This document shows, piece by piece, positions 51,746-64,000 of a stretch of DNA of 64,000 nt. The notes below the pieces were generated by a model. It had not been told where the DNA came from. It saw only the letters and a program-made list of their open reading frames with translations, and made no database searches. The stretch is from Bryopsis sp. KO-2023 (taxonomy: Eukaryota > Chlorophyta > Ulvophyceae > Bryopsidales > Bryopsidaceae): positions 310,001-374,000 of the forward strand of contig BSYQ01000003.1 of the NCBI GenBank assembly GCA_030272585.1, given 5' to 3'. Position 1 is the stretch's first letter; each line of letters starts with the position of its first letter. Position numbers and translations under genes: made by a program.

Positions 51746-51961
51746 TCGTTCAAGGGGGCATGCGCCGACAAGCAGCAGATGCAAAATCTCGGCCCCCACC
51801 TCGAAAATTAAAAATGAACTGCGCTGCTGCCAGAATCTCGTAATCTTGTACGCAATCGCACCGCTGGGCCCAACGGGACCTGCGTCAGTCCTCACCCACT
51901 GCGAGCCAACCCCAGTGGAATAAAGCGTCAATAGACTGCCTCAACAGATTGTTTGGTATAC
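51746..51961. promoter_or_regulatory. Divergent promoter region between helicase and thiolase genes
   Basis: The two start codons lie 216 bp apart on opposite strands, so the control regions of both genes must be here or overlap their leaders. Both encoded proteins carry presumed organelle-targeting leaders. No motif stands out. Confidence 0.5.
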
Positions 51962-54027
<2,066 letters not shown>

Positions 54028-54244
54028 CTTTGTACAGCAAGAGGCAGCAAAACTCTATCCATGAGTTTGAGTTTCGTCGGGCCTCGTGTTTTATTATCGA
54101 ATGTAAATCATATTTTAGCAGTGATTGTAACAAAATGGATGGGGGATTCTGCTCTTGGTGGGTTTTTTGGTCCGATGTGTTGGTTCTGTCATCCAGATAA
54201 AAGAAAATGCTTGCTGTATTGAGGAGGATCATCATCCCCCCTAG

Positions 54245-54336
54245 TTATTGGTTCAAATATCGCCTCGAGGTGCTGTGTGCAATTTTTGTCTTATTGGTTC
54301 AAATATCGCCTCGAGGTGCTGTGTGGAATTTTTGTC
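54245..54336. repeat. Tandem duplication, 46-bp unit, two copies
   Basis: Two adjacent 46-bp copies carry GGTTCAAATATCGCCTCGAG and GTGCTGTGTG, with a single-base change (GCAATT against GGAATT). They lie between the thiolase stop and the DUF4246 gene. Confidence 0.9.
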
Positions 54337-54679
54337 TTGTTGGCAGGGTCACAGAACCCCAAAACACCAAGAAAGAAAACCCAACACTTATTTGAAAAAA
54401 TACAGACTTGCGCGCGCAACACGTCCCCTGTTGCAGTGAATGCACGATCAAAAAGATCAAAAGATCTGAACACGACATGCGGGCCTAAGCCGAACGAATC
54501 TCGTCTTCTTGAGCGATATTTGCTGACGGCATCGCCAATCTCCCAACTTTGGTCTCGTTGGTCGGACTCGATGGGTGCGCCAGCCAGAAGCTGGGATGAA
54601 GGAATGCGCGCGCGCGCAGCCCTCAATCTCTTCTGGTGCGAGAGGTTGATCAAACAACCCACCCCCAACCGACTTGCTC

Positions 54680-56086
54680 ATGCTGGACTTTGTCTTCGAG
54701 ATCATGGGATGGTCGATAGAACATGAGTTCAGCAGAGCGGTTCCTGGTGATCGCTTCACGCCCAACAATCGTTTCGGTTCATGCGACTTCGACGTCCTGG
54801 ATATCACAGCAAGGAGAAACCCAAACGATCCAGATCGTCCTATACTCGTTCATCGTTTGAGGGTGCCTTTGGCTTCCCACTCGCTGCGGGTGATCGATGG
54901 GAACCAAGTGGGAGTGCGATTAAACACGGGGGCGGAGATCGAGGGAAGGATATTGTCGGCAACGTCATGCCACAGGGACGTCGAAGCGATTGATGAAACA
55001 GGCGACTATTGGAAATGGAACCTGATAGGGTCCGACGAAATCGATGCGATTTGGGATCAATGCCAGGAAGAGAGGGCGCGGCGGAGAGTTTATTCGGCAG
55101 GGGAGGTTCCAGTTGCCCTGAGAGAGTCCTTACAGAATGGAATCAACCAGCTTGCCCAAAACGAGTTGCCAGATTACCACCCCAACACTCGGCAGGTGGT
55201 CAGAGACTATGTCCATCCATCCTTGTACCCATACATCAGAGGAGTCAGCCGTGTGACTGGGGCGGCACCGGCCGGAGCTGAGAGTTTGGAGGACTTCTGG
55301 GGTAGACCGTACGAGGATTCGATATATCAATGGCTGCCTGCACAGTTTTTTGCGGATGAAAATGGGAATTGCAGCATCAGATCGTACATAAACAATCTCC
55401 CTCAGGAAAAGTATCCTCAACTGTACACAGATCTCAAACGTCTGTTTGACGTTTTCCTGCCCCGGTTTGAAAGGGTCTGCGAAAGGATGGAGTCCACAAA
55501 AGAAGGGTGCGAGCTGCCTGGGCTCAGAAACAGGGAACTGCAAGTGGTGGTGAAAATCGTGGATTACGAGTTTGCTCCTGGGAAATTGTTCGAAGGGGTT
55601 TGGCATGTTGAAGGCATGTCCCACGAGAATATCATTGCCACCGGGTTGTACGTGATAGAGCGAGCTGGATGTATTGAGGGGGGGGATCTGCTGTTCAAGA
55701 GGCCTTGTGGGTTGTTGGACATTCATGTATTGGAACAAGACATGCCCCCATCTAGACACAACATAGTTGATAAAATCCTCGACGGCGGCTTATTCCCAGC
55801 TGGAAAATTGGGGACTCAAGAAGGAGCGATGTTCGTCTTTCCAAATTCCCTCGTGCACAAGGTCGATGCGATGTACAATTCTGGAAAGCAGTTTGGGCGG
55901 AGGAGGATCATTGTTTTCTTTTTGGTCAATCCCCTGACGAATATCATTTCGTCCAGGGATGTGGCCCCACAGCAGAGCCTGATTTCCAGACAGGATGCCA
56001 TGCAGCACAGGTTGCGATTGATGGAGGAAAGGAAAAGGCACAAGCAAACCTGGAATATTCGAAAAGTCGAGCTGTGTGAGCATTGA
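54680..56086 (+). CDS. DUF4246 family protein, putative iron- and 2-oxoglutarate-dependent fold
   Basis: A single uninterrupted frame of 468 residues from the ATG at 54680 (MLDFVFEIMGWSIEHEFSRA), with another possible start at 54704. The C-terminal half contains LQVVVKIVDYEFAPGK, then WHVEGMSHENIIATGLYVIE, which is typical of the DUF4246 family (common in fungi, scattered in protists and bacteria). It also has FPNSLVHKVDAM and RRIIVFFLVNP. The pattern H.E followed by a later H and an R is consistent with a double-stranded beta-helix oxygenase site (inference). The substrate is unknown. No introns occur, whereas most other genes here have four to twenty exons, which suggests recent gain by retroposition or transfer. 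There is no targeting leader. Confidence 0.85.
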   Translation: MLDFVFEIMGWSIEHEFSRAVPGDRFTPNNRFGSCDFDVLDITARRNPNDPDRPILVHRLRVPLASHSLRVIDGNQVGVRLNTGAEIEGRILSATSCHRDVEAIDETGDYWKWNLIGSDEIDAIWDQCQEERARRRVYSAGEVPVALRESLQNGINQLAQNELPDYHPNTRQVVRDYVHPSLYPYIRGVSRVTGAAPAGAESLEDFWGRPYEDSIYQWLPAQFFADENGNCSIRSYINNLPQEKYPQLYTDLKRLFDVFLPRFERVCERMESTKEGCELPGLRNRELQVVVKIVDYEFAPGKLFEGVWHVEGMSHENIIATGLYVIERAGCIEGGDLLFKRPCGLLDIHVLEQDMPPSRHNIVDKILDGGLFPAGKLGTQEGAMFVFPNSLVHKVDAMYNSGKQFGRRRIIVFFLVNPLTNIISSRDVAPQQSLISRQDAMQHRLRLMEERKRHKQTWNIRKVELCEH

Positions 56087-56605
56087 TATGGGGTTATGTG
56101 TGCTGTTTTGGGGACAGTTTTTGTTCTGCAAGGTGAGGGGTGAGGAGTTCCCCTCGATAGTACTCTGTCTATGTTTGGTATGTGGTGCGTAGAGGTGTTG
56201 CATTAACAGGTGGCATGCTGGTTTCTAGTCAGTTATTTTCTAGTCAGATTCTCGCGAGGGGATGGAGTGATACAAAGACATCAGGGAAATTAAAGGTTAG
56301 AAATAAATAGCTTCACATTTTGACAATTTCACTCAAGTGCAGCTCACAGTTTTTTTTGGAGCAGCATTTCAGAGTACAATCGAAATTCTCAGAAGTGGGC
56401 AATCAGTCCAAGTGTTTTTTTTTCCAGAGAACATGCCACACACAAAGCATTAGTATCTTTTATGTGGATTATAACAGAGCTTTTCTTTGAAAAACCAGTC
56501 CAACCGTTGGATGGCAAAATTGGAGCAAAGTACAGACAAGGTTCAGTACAGGTCCAGCTCAAAATTCAAAACCTTGCAACGAGAGAGGAGGTGAAAAAGG
56601 TCATT
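56087..56605. other. Spacer between convergent genes
   Basis: This holds the 3' ends of the DUF4246 gene and of the BTB-GRD gene at 56606. Nothing else is recognised. Confidence 0.6.
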
Positions 56606-57868
56606 TCACTCCACCACTTCCCAACTCTGCATGGACTCTTCATCGAGTTGAGAAAGTATCTCGTCATTTGGATTTCCATATTGATCTACAAGAGGGGACT
56701 CCGAAGGGGGCAAGTCTTTCCCGCCGAAAATAAGAACTTTTCCATGCCCAAAGTTCCCCAATCTTTTCCAGCTGTTCTCCGCCTCAGATGCAATGTAGCT
56801 CCCACCACCACCTCCAGGGGAGTTGTGGCCAGCACCACCACCAGAATAGCCTCCCCCCCCACCAACAACGCCCCCTCCACCGCCAAACCCCCCTGTATCA
56901 TTCACACCAGCAGTCGTCGGCTTTGCCAGCGCTGCAGGTCCTGCCTTCCATCCCAGGCCACCTTTGTGCTCTCCATTGTTTCCCCCATTGCCTCCATTCT
57001 TTCCACCCACAAATTTTGAATTTGCACTACTTCCATCTTCATCCAAATTGGCATCAGCACCATAAAACAAGCCATTAGGACCGCCACCACCACCTGCTGC
57101 CAGGAGCAAGCTCAGCTCTTTCTTTTTGAGAGCGACAAACGTACCTCCAGCACCACCAGTACAATGTTTATCCTCGGTATACACTCTCGACATCCCCCCA
57201 GTCAATATTTGGACAACATCACCAGCACCAAATTCAAAGGATCCCCCTACAATGGCACCAATCCCACCCTTCGCCTTGTAGTTCTGGGCATTGGCCTTGG
57301 GTTGATCCGCAGCCTTAGCACCCATGGCCACAATGTGGTACCAGCTGGATTGGGGTACCTTCCATTCCTGCCATTTCTCCATGTCATGAGAATACTGAAA
57401 GGTGGCCACAGGCTTCCCTTTATCCTGTTTAAGATACTTCATGCAAGCTTTCGACACCCAGTTCATTTCGTACATTTTCGCTGCCACCATTACGCCGATA
57501 ACGTTATCGTCATTCAAATCGCCATCAGCAGTGTAGCACGCTCGCAAAATCCATTTCAGCGCCGCAGGTTCCACGTCTTTCGCCGACACGAAATTGGTCG
57601 AATCCTTGCCATGAGAAAACAGCCTTTCGAAGTATGGGCTTGCCACCCCCAAAACAAATTTCTCGCAATGAAAGGTCTGGCCGTCCTTGGCTTCCAAAAC
57701 CACATCGCTCCGTTTCGGGTCGTTGAAGCATTGCTGCCAGTTTTGGCTATGGCCAGCGTAGTTCTCCACCAACACCTGTCGCAGAGAAAACAAACTGAAC
57801 GCTCGGTGGACGAACAGAACAGTTCAAGCAAGCATATCACTTGTAGCGTCATTCTCTCCTCCCACCAT
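56606..57868 (-). CDS. BTB/POZ protein with ALK/LTK-type glycine-rich domain
   Basis: The start codon is at 57866-57868, the intron 57776-57865 (90 bp, GTGGGA to GACAG), exon 2 56606-57775; 390 residues. BTB domain with SDVVLEAKDGQTFHCEKFVL and KACMKYLKQD. The glycine-rich domain has WKVPQSSWYHIVAMGAKAAD, AGGTFVALKKKELSLLLAAG, GGKNGGNGGN, GGFGGGGGVVGGGGGYSGGG, GGGGGSYI and GHGKVLIF. It is the intact sister of the pseudogene at 3973-5091, and the two share 5' flank. One tryptophan-adjacent position differs from the other copies (QSSWYH instead of QSGWYH). Confidence 0.9.
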
Positions 57869-58224
57869 CGTTCAGTGCACCGTTGCTCAGCAGCGCTGTC
57901 GCAGGAAATCTACGTACCAACAGTATTTTGAGCGTTTTTTGCAACAACTCACCATTGTGTTGGTAGATGTACACTCACGAGGAAGACTCTATTCCATAAC
58001 TTCACATCAAACTCGAAGAAGCCACCAGCCTTTCTCTGCTGTTGCAATCAGGTCAGGGAGCTTTCCTGAGGAAGGGGCGTATGCCATGTTGACACCTCTA
58101 CAATTTTCTTTCGTTTGCGATGCAACACATGTCCGTTGCAAACACAAAAACATGTTTGCTGGTAAGTTTGAAACCACTTGTATTTTCTTCCGAAGCGGCG
58201 GCGCGTCCATCGTAAGCTTGCACG
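57869..58224. repeat. Duplicated 5' flank shared with 5092-5447
   Basis: This block upstream of the start codon matches the flank of the pseudogene at 3973-5091. Similarity ends at 58224. From there to 59123 no gene is recognised. A GTT run near 58790 and an adjacent inverted GAAAGTGTG/CACACTTTC pair near 58805-58830 are the only notable features. Confidence 0.8.
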
Positions 58225-59123
58225 TTCACAATTGTGTATGTTCGTCACACGTTTTTGGAATCATGGCGTTCGTTTTCCCTGGTGGTTGAAAATAGTTCGA
58301 AAACGGCCAAGCAATCAATCAGGGGTCACTGGAGCTCCGCTGGAGCATGTGTATATATGTGCATCTTGCAGATATATGTAAATGTAGCAAAACCTTTCTC
58401 AATTCGAACAGCCACATAGCAATTATCCAGCAACTTTGCTTTGAAAGCAGGCGTTTGAATTCGTTTCGCAACAGAGAGCTTGCCATAGGATTGGGTTCCA
58501 TGATCCAGGTAATCTTGAGTGTGCGCTACACTCCCCCCTCGCTGGAAGTGTGATCCGAGCAGCGTATTCATAGACGCCTAAATTTCCCTCTTACTGAGTT
58601 GGGCCTGACATCTCTCCTCCCTCATGCACGAATGCACGTGTTGTCCAGGTACGAAGTGATAGACTTTCATTGCTCCTCTTCATTTTGCTTTGTCAACGAT
58701 CTCGATCATTCCCCTTCTTCTCTGAGAGCGTGAAAGTGTGTGAATGGTTGTGCAATAGATGCCGGGCGGCATCTTCGCATGTAATTATGTTGTTGTTGTT
58801 GTTGAAAGTGTGTGTTTTCTTTCACACTTTCTGAAAGAGTGTGGTGTTGCCCACAGAGTTGGCGTCGCGATTGTACGACAATGGCAAGGATAAAACTATG
58901 CACATTGTGCGTTGTTCACCCTTTCGAAGGTCACTGTTGTAAGAGTTTCAACGGTACAACAGTGGGGTGGGTAGTTGTGAACCCTAAATCTCATTACATA
59001 AGTGCCCCCCCTTCATCCACTCAACAATTGAACCACCCCTCTCTACACTGAAGCCCCGTAATCTCAGGAACAGCAAACCCACGTCCAACCATTCCCCAAA
59101 CACAGTAAATCTCCTGCAATTTT

Positions 59124-62100
59124 CTAAAACCTCTTGATCTCTTTGGGCGGGCGGAAATTGACGGGATGCGTTTCTGGAGTAGCGTCTGGATCTTCTTTCC
59201 ACATTTTGATGGTTTTGTCAGCTTCGCATGTCACCAAACGAGAACCTGTTTGATCGAAGGCCATGGCAAACACACCGGCTTCGCTGTCGAGAGATCCTGG
59301 TTGAACCGTCACGTTTTCTTGCTGGAAACAATTCCCACTTCGCCAGTCCCAAAACCTGCATGGAAGAGAGAGAGAGACAGCAAAATGTGAAATTTATGCA
59401 GTGGTCTACATGTGCACGTGTGAAATGAAATCGAAGAATTTTAACAAGTTTCCTCCGCTTTGAGGGGAAAAATTTGGGCAATATCCTTGTTGATGTAAGT
59501 TATCGTGTTTCCTTACCAGAGAGATCCACTGTCGCCTCCACTTGCAACCACACCATCTTCATTCACAGCCAGGGCATTGACAATTGTTTTCTGTTGCTGC
59601 ATCATGTTGTGCAGGAATTCCCCCTGAACGAAAAAAACACACGCTCAAAATGATTATATTCTCTGGAAACAAAATACGAAAAGGTAACCAAATAAATGCA
59701 CCACAACGCAAATTCGAAAAGTGGAAGAAAAAAAACCACCAACTAAATACAAATCATGAATATCGGCCGTTGCTGTTCAGTTTTTTCCGCAGGAAAAATA
59801 ACCAAAAATAACCCCCGAACATAACAACTAAGCGACTGGAACAAGAAAAAAAAGCGGAAAACAGAATCCAGACATTTTTGCCCCCACCCTTGGAAGTTTG
59901 AATTTCTTGATGTTGTCTGCAGAAGCCGAACAAAACGCAGTTTCGGTGGGATGCATGGCCATTCCTCTCACGGACTTCTTGTGGTAAGTTAATGTGCTCA
60001 TGGTTGTGCTCTTCCTCAAATCCCAAAGCTTGATCGTGGAATCATGGCTGCCTGTGATGACCTACAAAATCGTCCAGACTTTTCCATCATTCACAATGAA
60101 CAGGTGCAGCCCATTGACAATAGACTCCAATCCAACCACAAGATTTTTTGCCCAGATTGTTCGAATCACCTGAGGGTCGGTCGGCTGTGAAAGGATGGAG
60201 CAGACGGTGTTGTCATGGCCTGACAAGCAATGGATCTGGAGCTTCGTCCGCATGTCCCACACTCGGCAAACGGAGTCTCTTCCACCAGACATCAGCACAT
60301 CCAAAGTAGGGTGAAGTCCCAATGAATACACTCCGGAGAGGTGACCGTGATAGTTTCTTATAACCTGGCGAAAAAAAACAAAAAGAGAATTCAACATGGA
60401 AATCAGGAATTAACCGGCAGTCCCTACGGAAATATTTTGGGAAAAAAATGGCTGATCCTGTCGCATATGGATAAAGAAAGTTTTGTCCATAGGTCCGGTT
60501 TAAGTAGTAAAATTTGGGAGGAGTGGGGGGGGATGCATGCAGAAACAGTACAACCAAAAAGAAAACTAAGAACAGGACGAAAAATGGAAAGAAATTTAAA
60601 TGGAAAAAAGAGAGGCATTACCTTGTTGTACTCCAAATCCCAGCACATGACTTTCTTGTCCAATCCACAGGAAAACATGTAGGGGTGCCTCGGACTCACA
60701 ACCACCCCCATCACTTGCTCGATGTGTCCCATCAAAGTCAGCTTAAGCTTTCCTGTTGCTGTTTCCCAGATCTTGACGGTTCTATCGGCCGATCCAGTCA
60801 CAAACCATTCATTGGCTGGTTCAAAACCAACAGATCGAACCCACCTAAAAAAAACAAACAAGCAACACATAAACAGTTTTAGTCCAAGCTCATTTGTAAA
60901 AGGGGCGACGGGTTCTCAACCAAAGCTTTCATTCTGGATGAAACACATTTTGAGAATTTGGAAAAGATATGCCAGGTCCTCCCAGAGGTTGCCATTCTTG
61001 GGCTGTCCGAAAAGCAAGTTTTTCAGACAACCCCAAGCTGTGATTTCTCAGAGAGTACGGGGGAAATTCATGCACTGATATGAATACATCCATGCCCAGA
61101 CATACCCCCCCCCCCCCCGTTTTTCTTTTCAACTTCCATTTTGTTTCAGCTCTTAACGATTGGTTTTTCGTTTTTTCCTCAGGCTTACCCCAAATGACTG
61201 GATATCACACGGTAATTCTTCCAGGGTGCATGCCAGACTGGTTTCGGCCATTTGGAGGCCAACCGACGAGACACTGATGCACTGGTTTTGGTTTCGGACA
61301 CCACACCCACAGCATTCGACACACCTTTCGAAACCACCATCTGCCCAGCTTTGGTTGATTTCTCAGTCGCACTGCAAGTGAAAATGTAAGAATCCAGAAA
61401 TTGGTTTGGAAAGAATACCCAAAAAAAAAGCTCTGAAAAATTACTACTGCGAAGGTTTCGACATAAACTGGCAGAAAAACGTTGACCCAGCTTGGGATGG
61501 GATGGCGAATGTAGTATTCTTTACCTGTTTTTTGTAGAACCAACCTAAATCTGATTTAGGTTTGGCCATGCAGTGCAGACAATAAATATCCAACAAAATA
61601 CGACAAAAGAAATCTGGAAGGAAATCAACACCATGGCCAGACTCGGTGATTGAATCACAAAAAAACGCCTCAATCCTCTCCAACATACACATAACAAATA
61701 CTGGGTTGCACCAAGTTTATATAACCCACTGATAGGCCGAAGCAGAATTCATTTGCTTGGCAAGATGGAGGTTTTGGATAGCTATCAAGATTCACCTGTC
61801 GGCTGGTTCAGGCATCGAATTGATTAATTTTGAGGTTGTGCTTCGAGATTCAGTCTGACTGGAGGTTCCTGGGGCATCCCCTTGCGGGCCGTCGGCCCCT
61901 GAAGGTCCTGGAGCAGCAGTCCCCACCTGTGCTGCAGCAGGCCTGCTGGGTTTCGGCAAATCTCGGACCGCAGCATATTCATCCCTCACCTGGATTTATT
62001 AACAAATCAAGCATCAGGGGCTGATCGTCTGTAGATTGATCCCCCCCTCCCAAGAAAAATTGTCCAGCTCTCAATTGAACGATGGGTGATTCTTTCCGGC

Positions 62101-62498
62101 TGTTTTTCTTTTTTTTAAACAGAATTAATTCAACAATCGAAATAAAAAATGCTAGATTTTGCTGGGAATTCCCAAAGCTCAATTGGCATTGCTGTTGAAT
62201 GCAACAATTTTTAACACAATGAAGGCCTACCTTACAAGCAATCTTGGCACGCTGACTGAGACACAACCAAATGTCAGGCAAAATCATCATAAATATTTGA
62301 TTTCATTATTTAAAAAACACAAGACAGGAGAAAAGAAAACAACACGCTTCACTCCACCCCCGACCTTTCTTCGTCTAAGGAGATCCTGTCCCCGTGGCTT
62401 CCAGCGAACATATCCCGCGTACGCTTCACTGATAGCAAAGTTAGCGCACGCACAGTTTTCCCCTCGATGGGGAGATCCTGAGCCTTGGACCCAACCAT
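59124..62498 (-). CDS. PRL1: PRL1/PLRG1, WD40 protein of the spliceosomal NineTeen complex
   Basis: Nine exons with conserved phase: 62365-62498, 62231-62255, 61796-61989, 61189-61371, 60622-60844, 60170-60364, 59888-60061, 59517-59623, 59124-59355; 488 residues, close to plant PRL1 (486). The N-terminal part has [13 protein letters not shown] and [14 protein letters not shown], then a low-complexity linker. [20 protein letters not shown] leads into seven WD40 blades, for example [42 protein letters not shown] and [10 protein letters not shown]. It ends with [11 protein letters not shown]. The protein acts in the nucleus in pre-mRNA splicing with the Prp19/CDC5 complex. It is conserved across eukaryotes. 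The start at 62498 ([10 protein letters not shown]) is the ATG nearest the conserved N-terminal block. Confidence 0.95.
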
Positions 62499-62899
62499 TG
62501 TCCCTCGATTATCCTCCAAGCCGAACCGTTTTCCACAAGGACGGGCCAACCTGTGTGTTCGTACATTTGTCGAAAAGAACAATCAAAGCTCGAGCTCGTA
62601 CGGGTGGGAGTGTGATATTACGTAAGTGTCATGCTGGTCGAACAAAAAATTACTTCAAATGCGTTCGAGGGAAACTTGTTTGTTGAGGGACCAGCCCCTG
62701 CCCCCCAACCCACACATGGATCGATGCTACATAATTCGACCAACTGCCCCTCTTTTCAAACCAGCTCCCATTAAATTTCACAGGTGTCGTTGATGCCCTG
62801 TGCTGTTCAAGAAAAAGTGTCCATTGTTGATTTGAAAATTATCAAAGCCTACAAGGTTATTATTATTGTTATTATTATTATTATTATCTTGAAGGCTGA
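62499..62899. other. Region between divergent PRL1 and mTERF-like genes, with (ATT)n run
   Basis: The stretch holds the PRL1 promoter and upstream exons or the promoter of the next gene. An imperfect ATT run occupies about 62857-62887. The first exons of the mTERF-like gene may lie here, but I could not identify a start codon with a good donor. Confidence 0.5.
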
Positions 62900-64000
62900 A
62901 GAGTGAGGGCCCAGCTGGTTCCAGTTCAAAATCATCCACCGAGGAGAAAAGCCAGAAAGAAACATTTCAACCCCCATGGGCTTTCACGTTCGATCTGAGG
63001 GAAAGAGAAACGATTTGGACGGATGCAAACCAGGTCAGACAAACATTTGTCGATGTTTTTCGCTTAATTTTCTTTTTAAAAGGAGGATAGGGGCTATCAG
63101 GAGAATCACTGAAACGTATGTGAGTGTGTTTTAGGGTCGGTTGGTGAAAGGCATTGCAAGAGAACAGCTGGACATCGATAATGAGGAATTGGAAAGGAGG
63201 CTCCAGAAGCTGCTGGTGTTGGTGCCTGACTTAGGTATGCAGAAAATATCACCAATCAACCGTATTCACATTCAAAACCAAAATCAATATAGAGCTGAAT
63301 CCCTATGCAACGGTGTTTTCACACTCCAGAACAGTGCATCCCATAATCACAGTCGTGGAGTTTCGATTTCCATTACCAAATCAAAAGGAGGGAGAGTATC
63401 ACACATATCACTCTTTTTTTTTGGACCGTTAATACAAAGGATGAGGGAAACGATGGAACGACTCTGTGTGTTTTGTGAGGGCCGAAGATTCACACCATTA
63501 AAGTAGCTCTGCTGGGGAACCTGTTGAAAGAGGTGGACCTCATGGCTGAACACATAATCAAGCTGAAGGAATTATTCCCAGATGCCGATATCGGCCGAAT
63601 GACTGCTAAAACACCCACCCTGTTGCTGCAAAAGCCAGAACACCTGGGGATAGAAGCTCAAAAGGTCGCAATAACAAGGCTATGTGTGTGTGTGGATGAT
63701 TGGTTCAAACTGTTTGGTGTGTCCGTGTCTAACTTTTTGCAACTAAGTCGAAAATTGCTGCAAAAGAAAATCCAGCGTGGAAAATATGGTATCTGAGATG
63801 GACCAAGTGTTACATGTGGTTTTTTTGGATATCTCGCAGGTGCGGGATTTGCTGGGAATTGACAGCTTGAGGTTGGATGCTCTTGTGGTGGAGCATCCTG
63901 GGTTTCTGGATTCGGATGTGGTGGCTGAGGTTTTGGATCACCTCAGGCAATTGATGCCAACTAAAAACGTCGAATCCTACTTGGTGCAGAACCCAACGAC
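62900..64000 (+). CDS. mTERF-like organelle protein, partial (continues past the window)
   Basis: Four exons can be joined: about 62900-63033, 63135-63234, 63504-63664 and 63840 to the end of the window. They encode TEEKSQKETFQPPWAFTFDL, then helical repeats of roughly 30-35 residues such as LFPDADIGRMTAKTPTLLLQ, LVVEHPGFLDSDVVAEVLDH and LRQLMPTKNVESYLVQNPT. The recurring leucines with a proline near the end of each unit match mTERF repeats, which wrap nucleic acid in mitochondria or plastids and affect transcription and translation there. The start and any transit peptide lie upstream of the first exon found, and the 3' end is missing. Assignment rests on pattern, so another alpha-solenoid family is possible. 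Confidence 0.65.

Overview
The window is nuclear DNA of an intron-rich eukaryote. Coding stretches are joined by GT-AG introns, mostly 80-500 bp, with T-rich 3' ends. Several genes suggest an alga with a plastid: a PPR-SAP protein whose N-terminus looks like a simple transit peptide, an mTERF-like protein, and a tropinone-reductase-type dehydrogenase. The PPR-SAP leader has no hydrophobic signal peptide in front of it, which fits a primary plastid (green or streptophyte alga) better than a secondary one. The sequence alone does not settle the lineage; chlorarachniophytes, chromerids and glaucophytes remain possible.

Layout: 0-1 kb holds pieces of an unidentified partial gene. 2.1-2.4 kb is a 10-bp satellite. 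2.5-9.9 kb, 30.3-33.6 kb, 35.9-37.2 kb and 56.6-57.9 kb carry members of one gene family, with five intact-looking copies, one pseudogene and several fragments. Between them lie a small secreted protein (6.3-7.1 kb), a PPR-SAP protein (10.8-18.4 kb, -), an SDR dehydrogenase (18.6-21.4 kb, +), a GH32 beta-fructofuranosidase (22.2-25.2 kb, -), ATG3 (26.3-28.8 kb, -), a MORN-repeat protein (37.8-39.9 kb, -), a long coiled-coil protein (40.5-46.9 kb, -), an SMUBP2-like helicase (47.7-51.7 kb, -), a thiolase (52.0-54.0 kb, +), an intronless DUF4246 protein (54.7-56.1 kb, +), the spliceosomal WD40 protein PRL1/PLRG1 (59.1-62.5 kb, -) and the start of an mTERF-like gene (62.9 kb to the end, +).

The most unusual element is the repeated family. 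Each protein joins an N-terminal BTB/POZ domain to a glycine-rich domain that matches the landmarks of the extracellular glycine-rich domain of the animal receptor kinases ALK and LTK. No signal peptide or membrane segment is visible. In all six copies that keep a 5' end, the start codon is the last three bases of exon 1, directly followed by an 83-91 bp intron. One pair (8.6 kb and 37.2 kb) and another (5.1 kb and 57.9 kb) also share several hundred bases of 5' flank, so whole genomic segments were copied.

Exon joins for PRL1, the helicase, GH32, ATG3, SDR, MORN and thiolase genes were worked out by hand with reading phase conserved at every junction. Three genes use GC-AG introns with the same GCAAGT donor. 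Most other genes are housekeeping genes with no evident shared pathway. Two divergent pairs (18.4-18.6 kb and 51.7-52.0 kb) share promoters of only about 220 bp.
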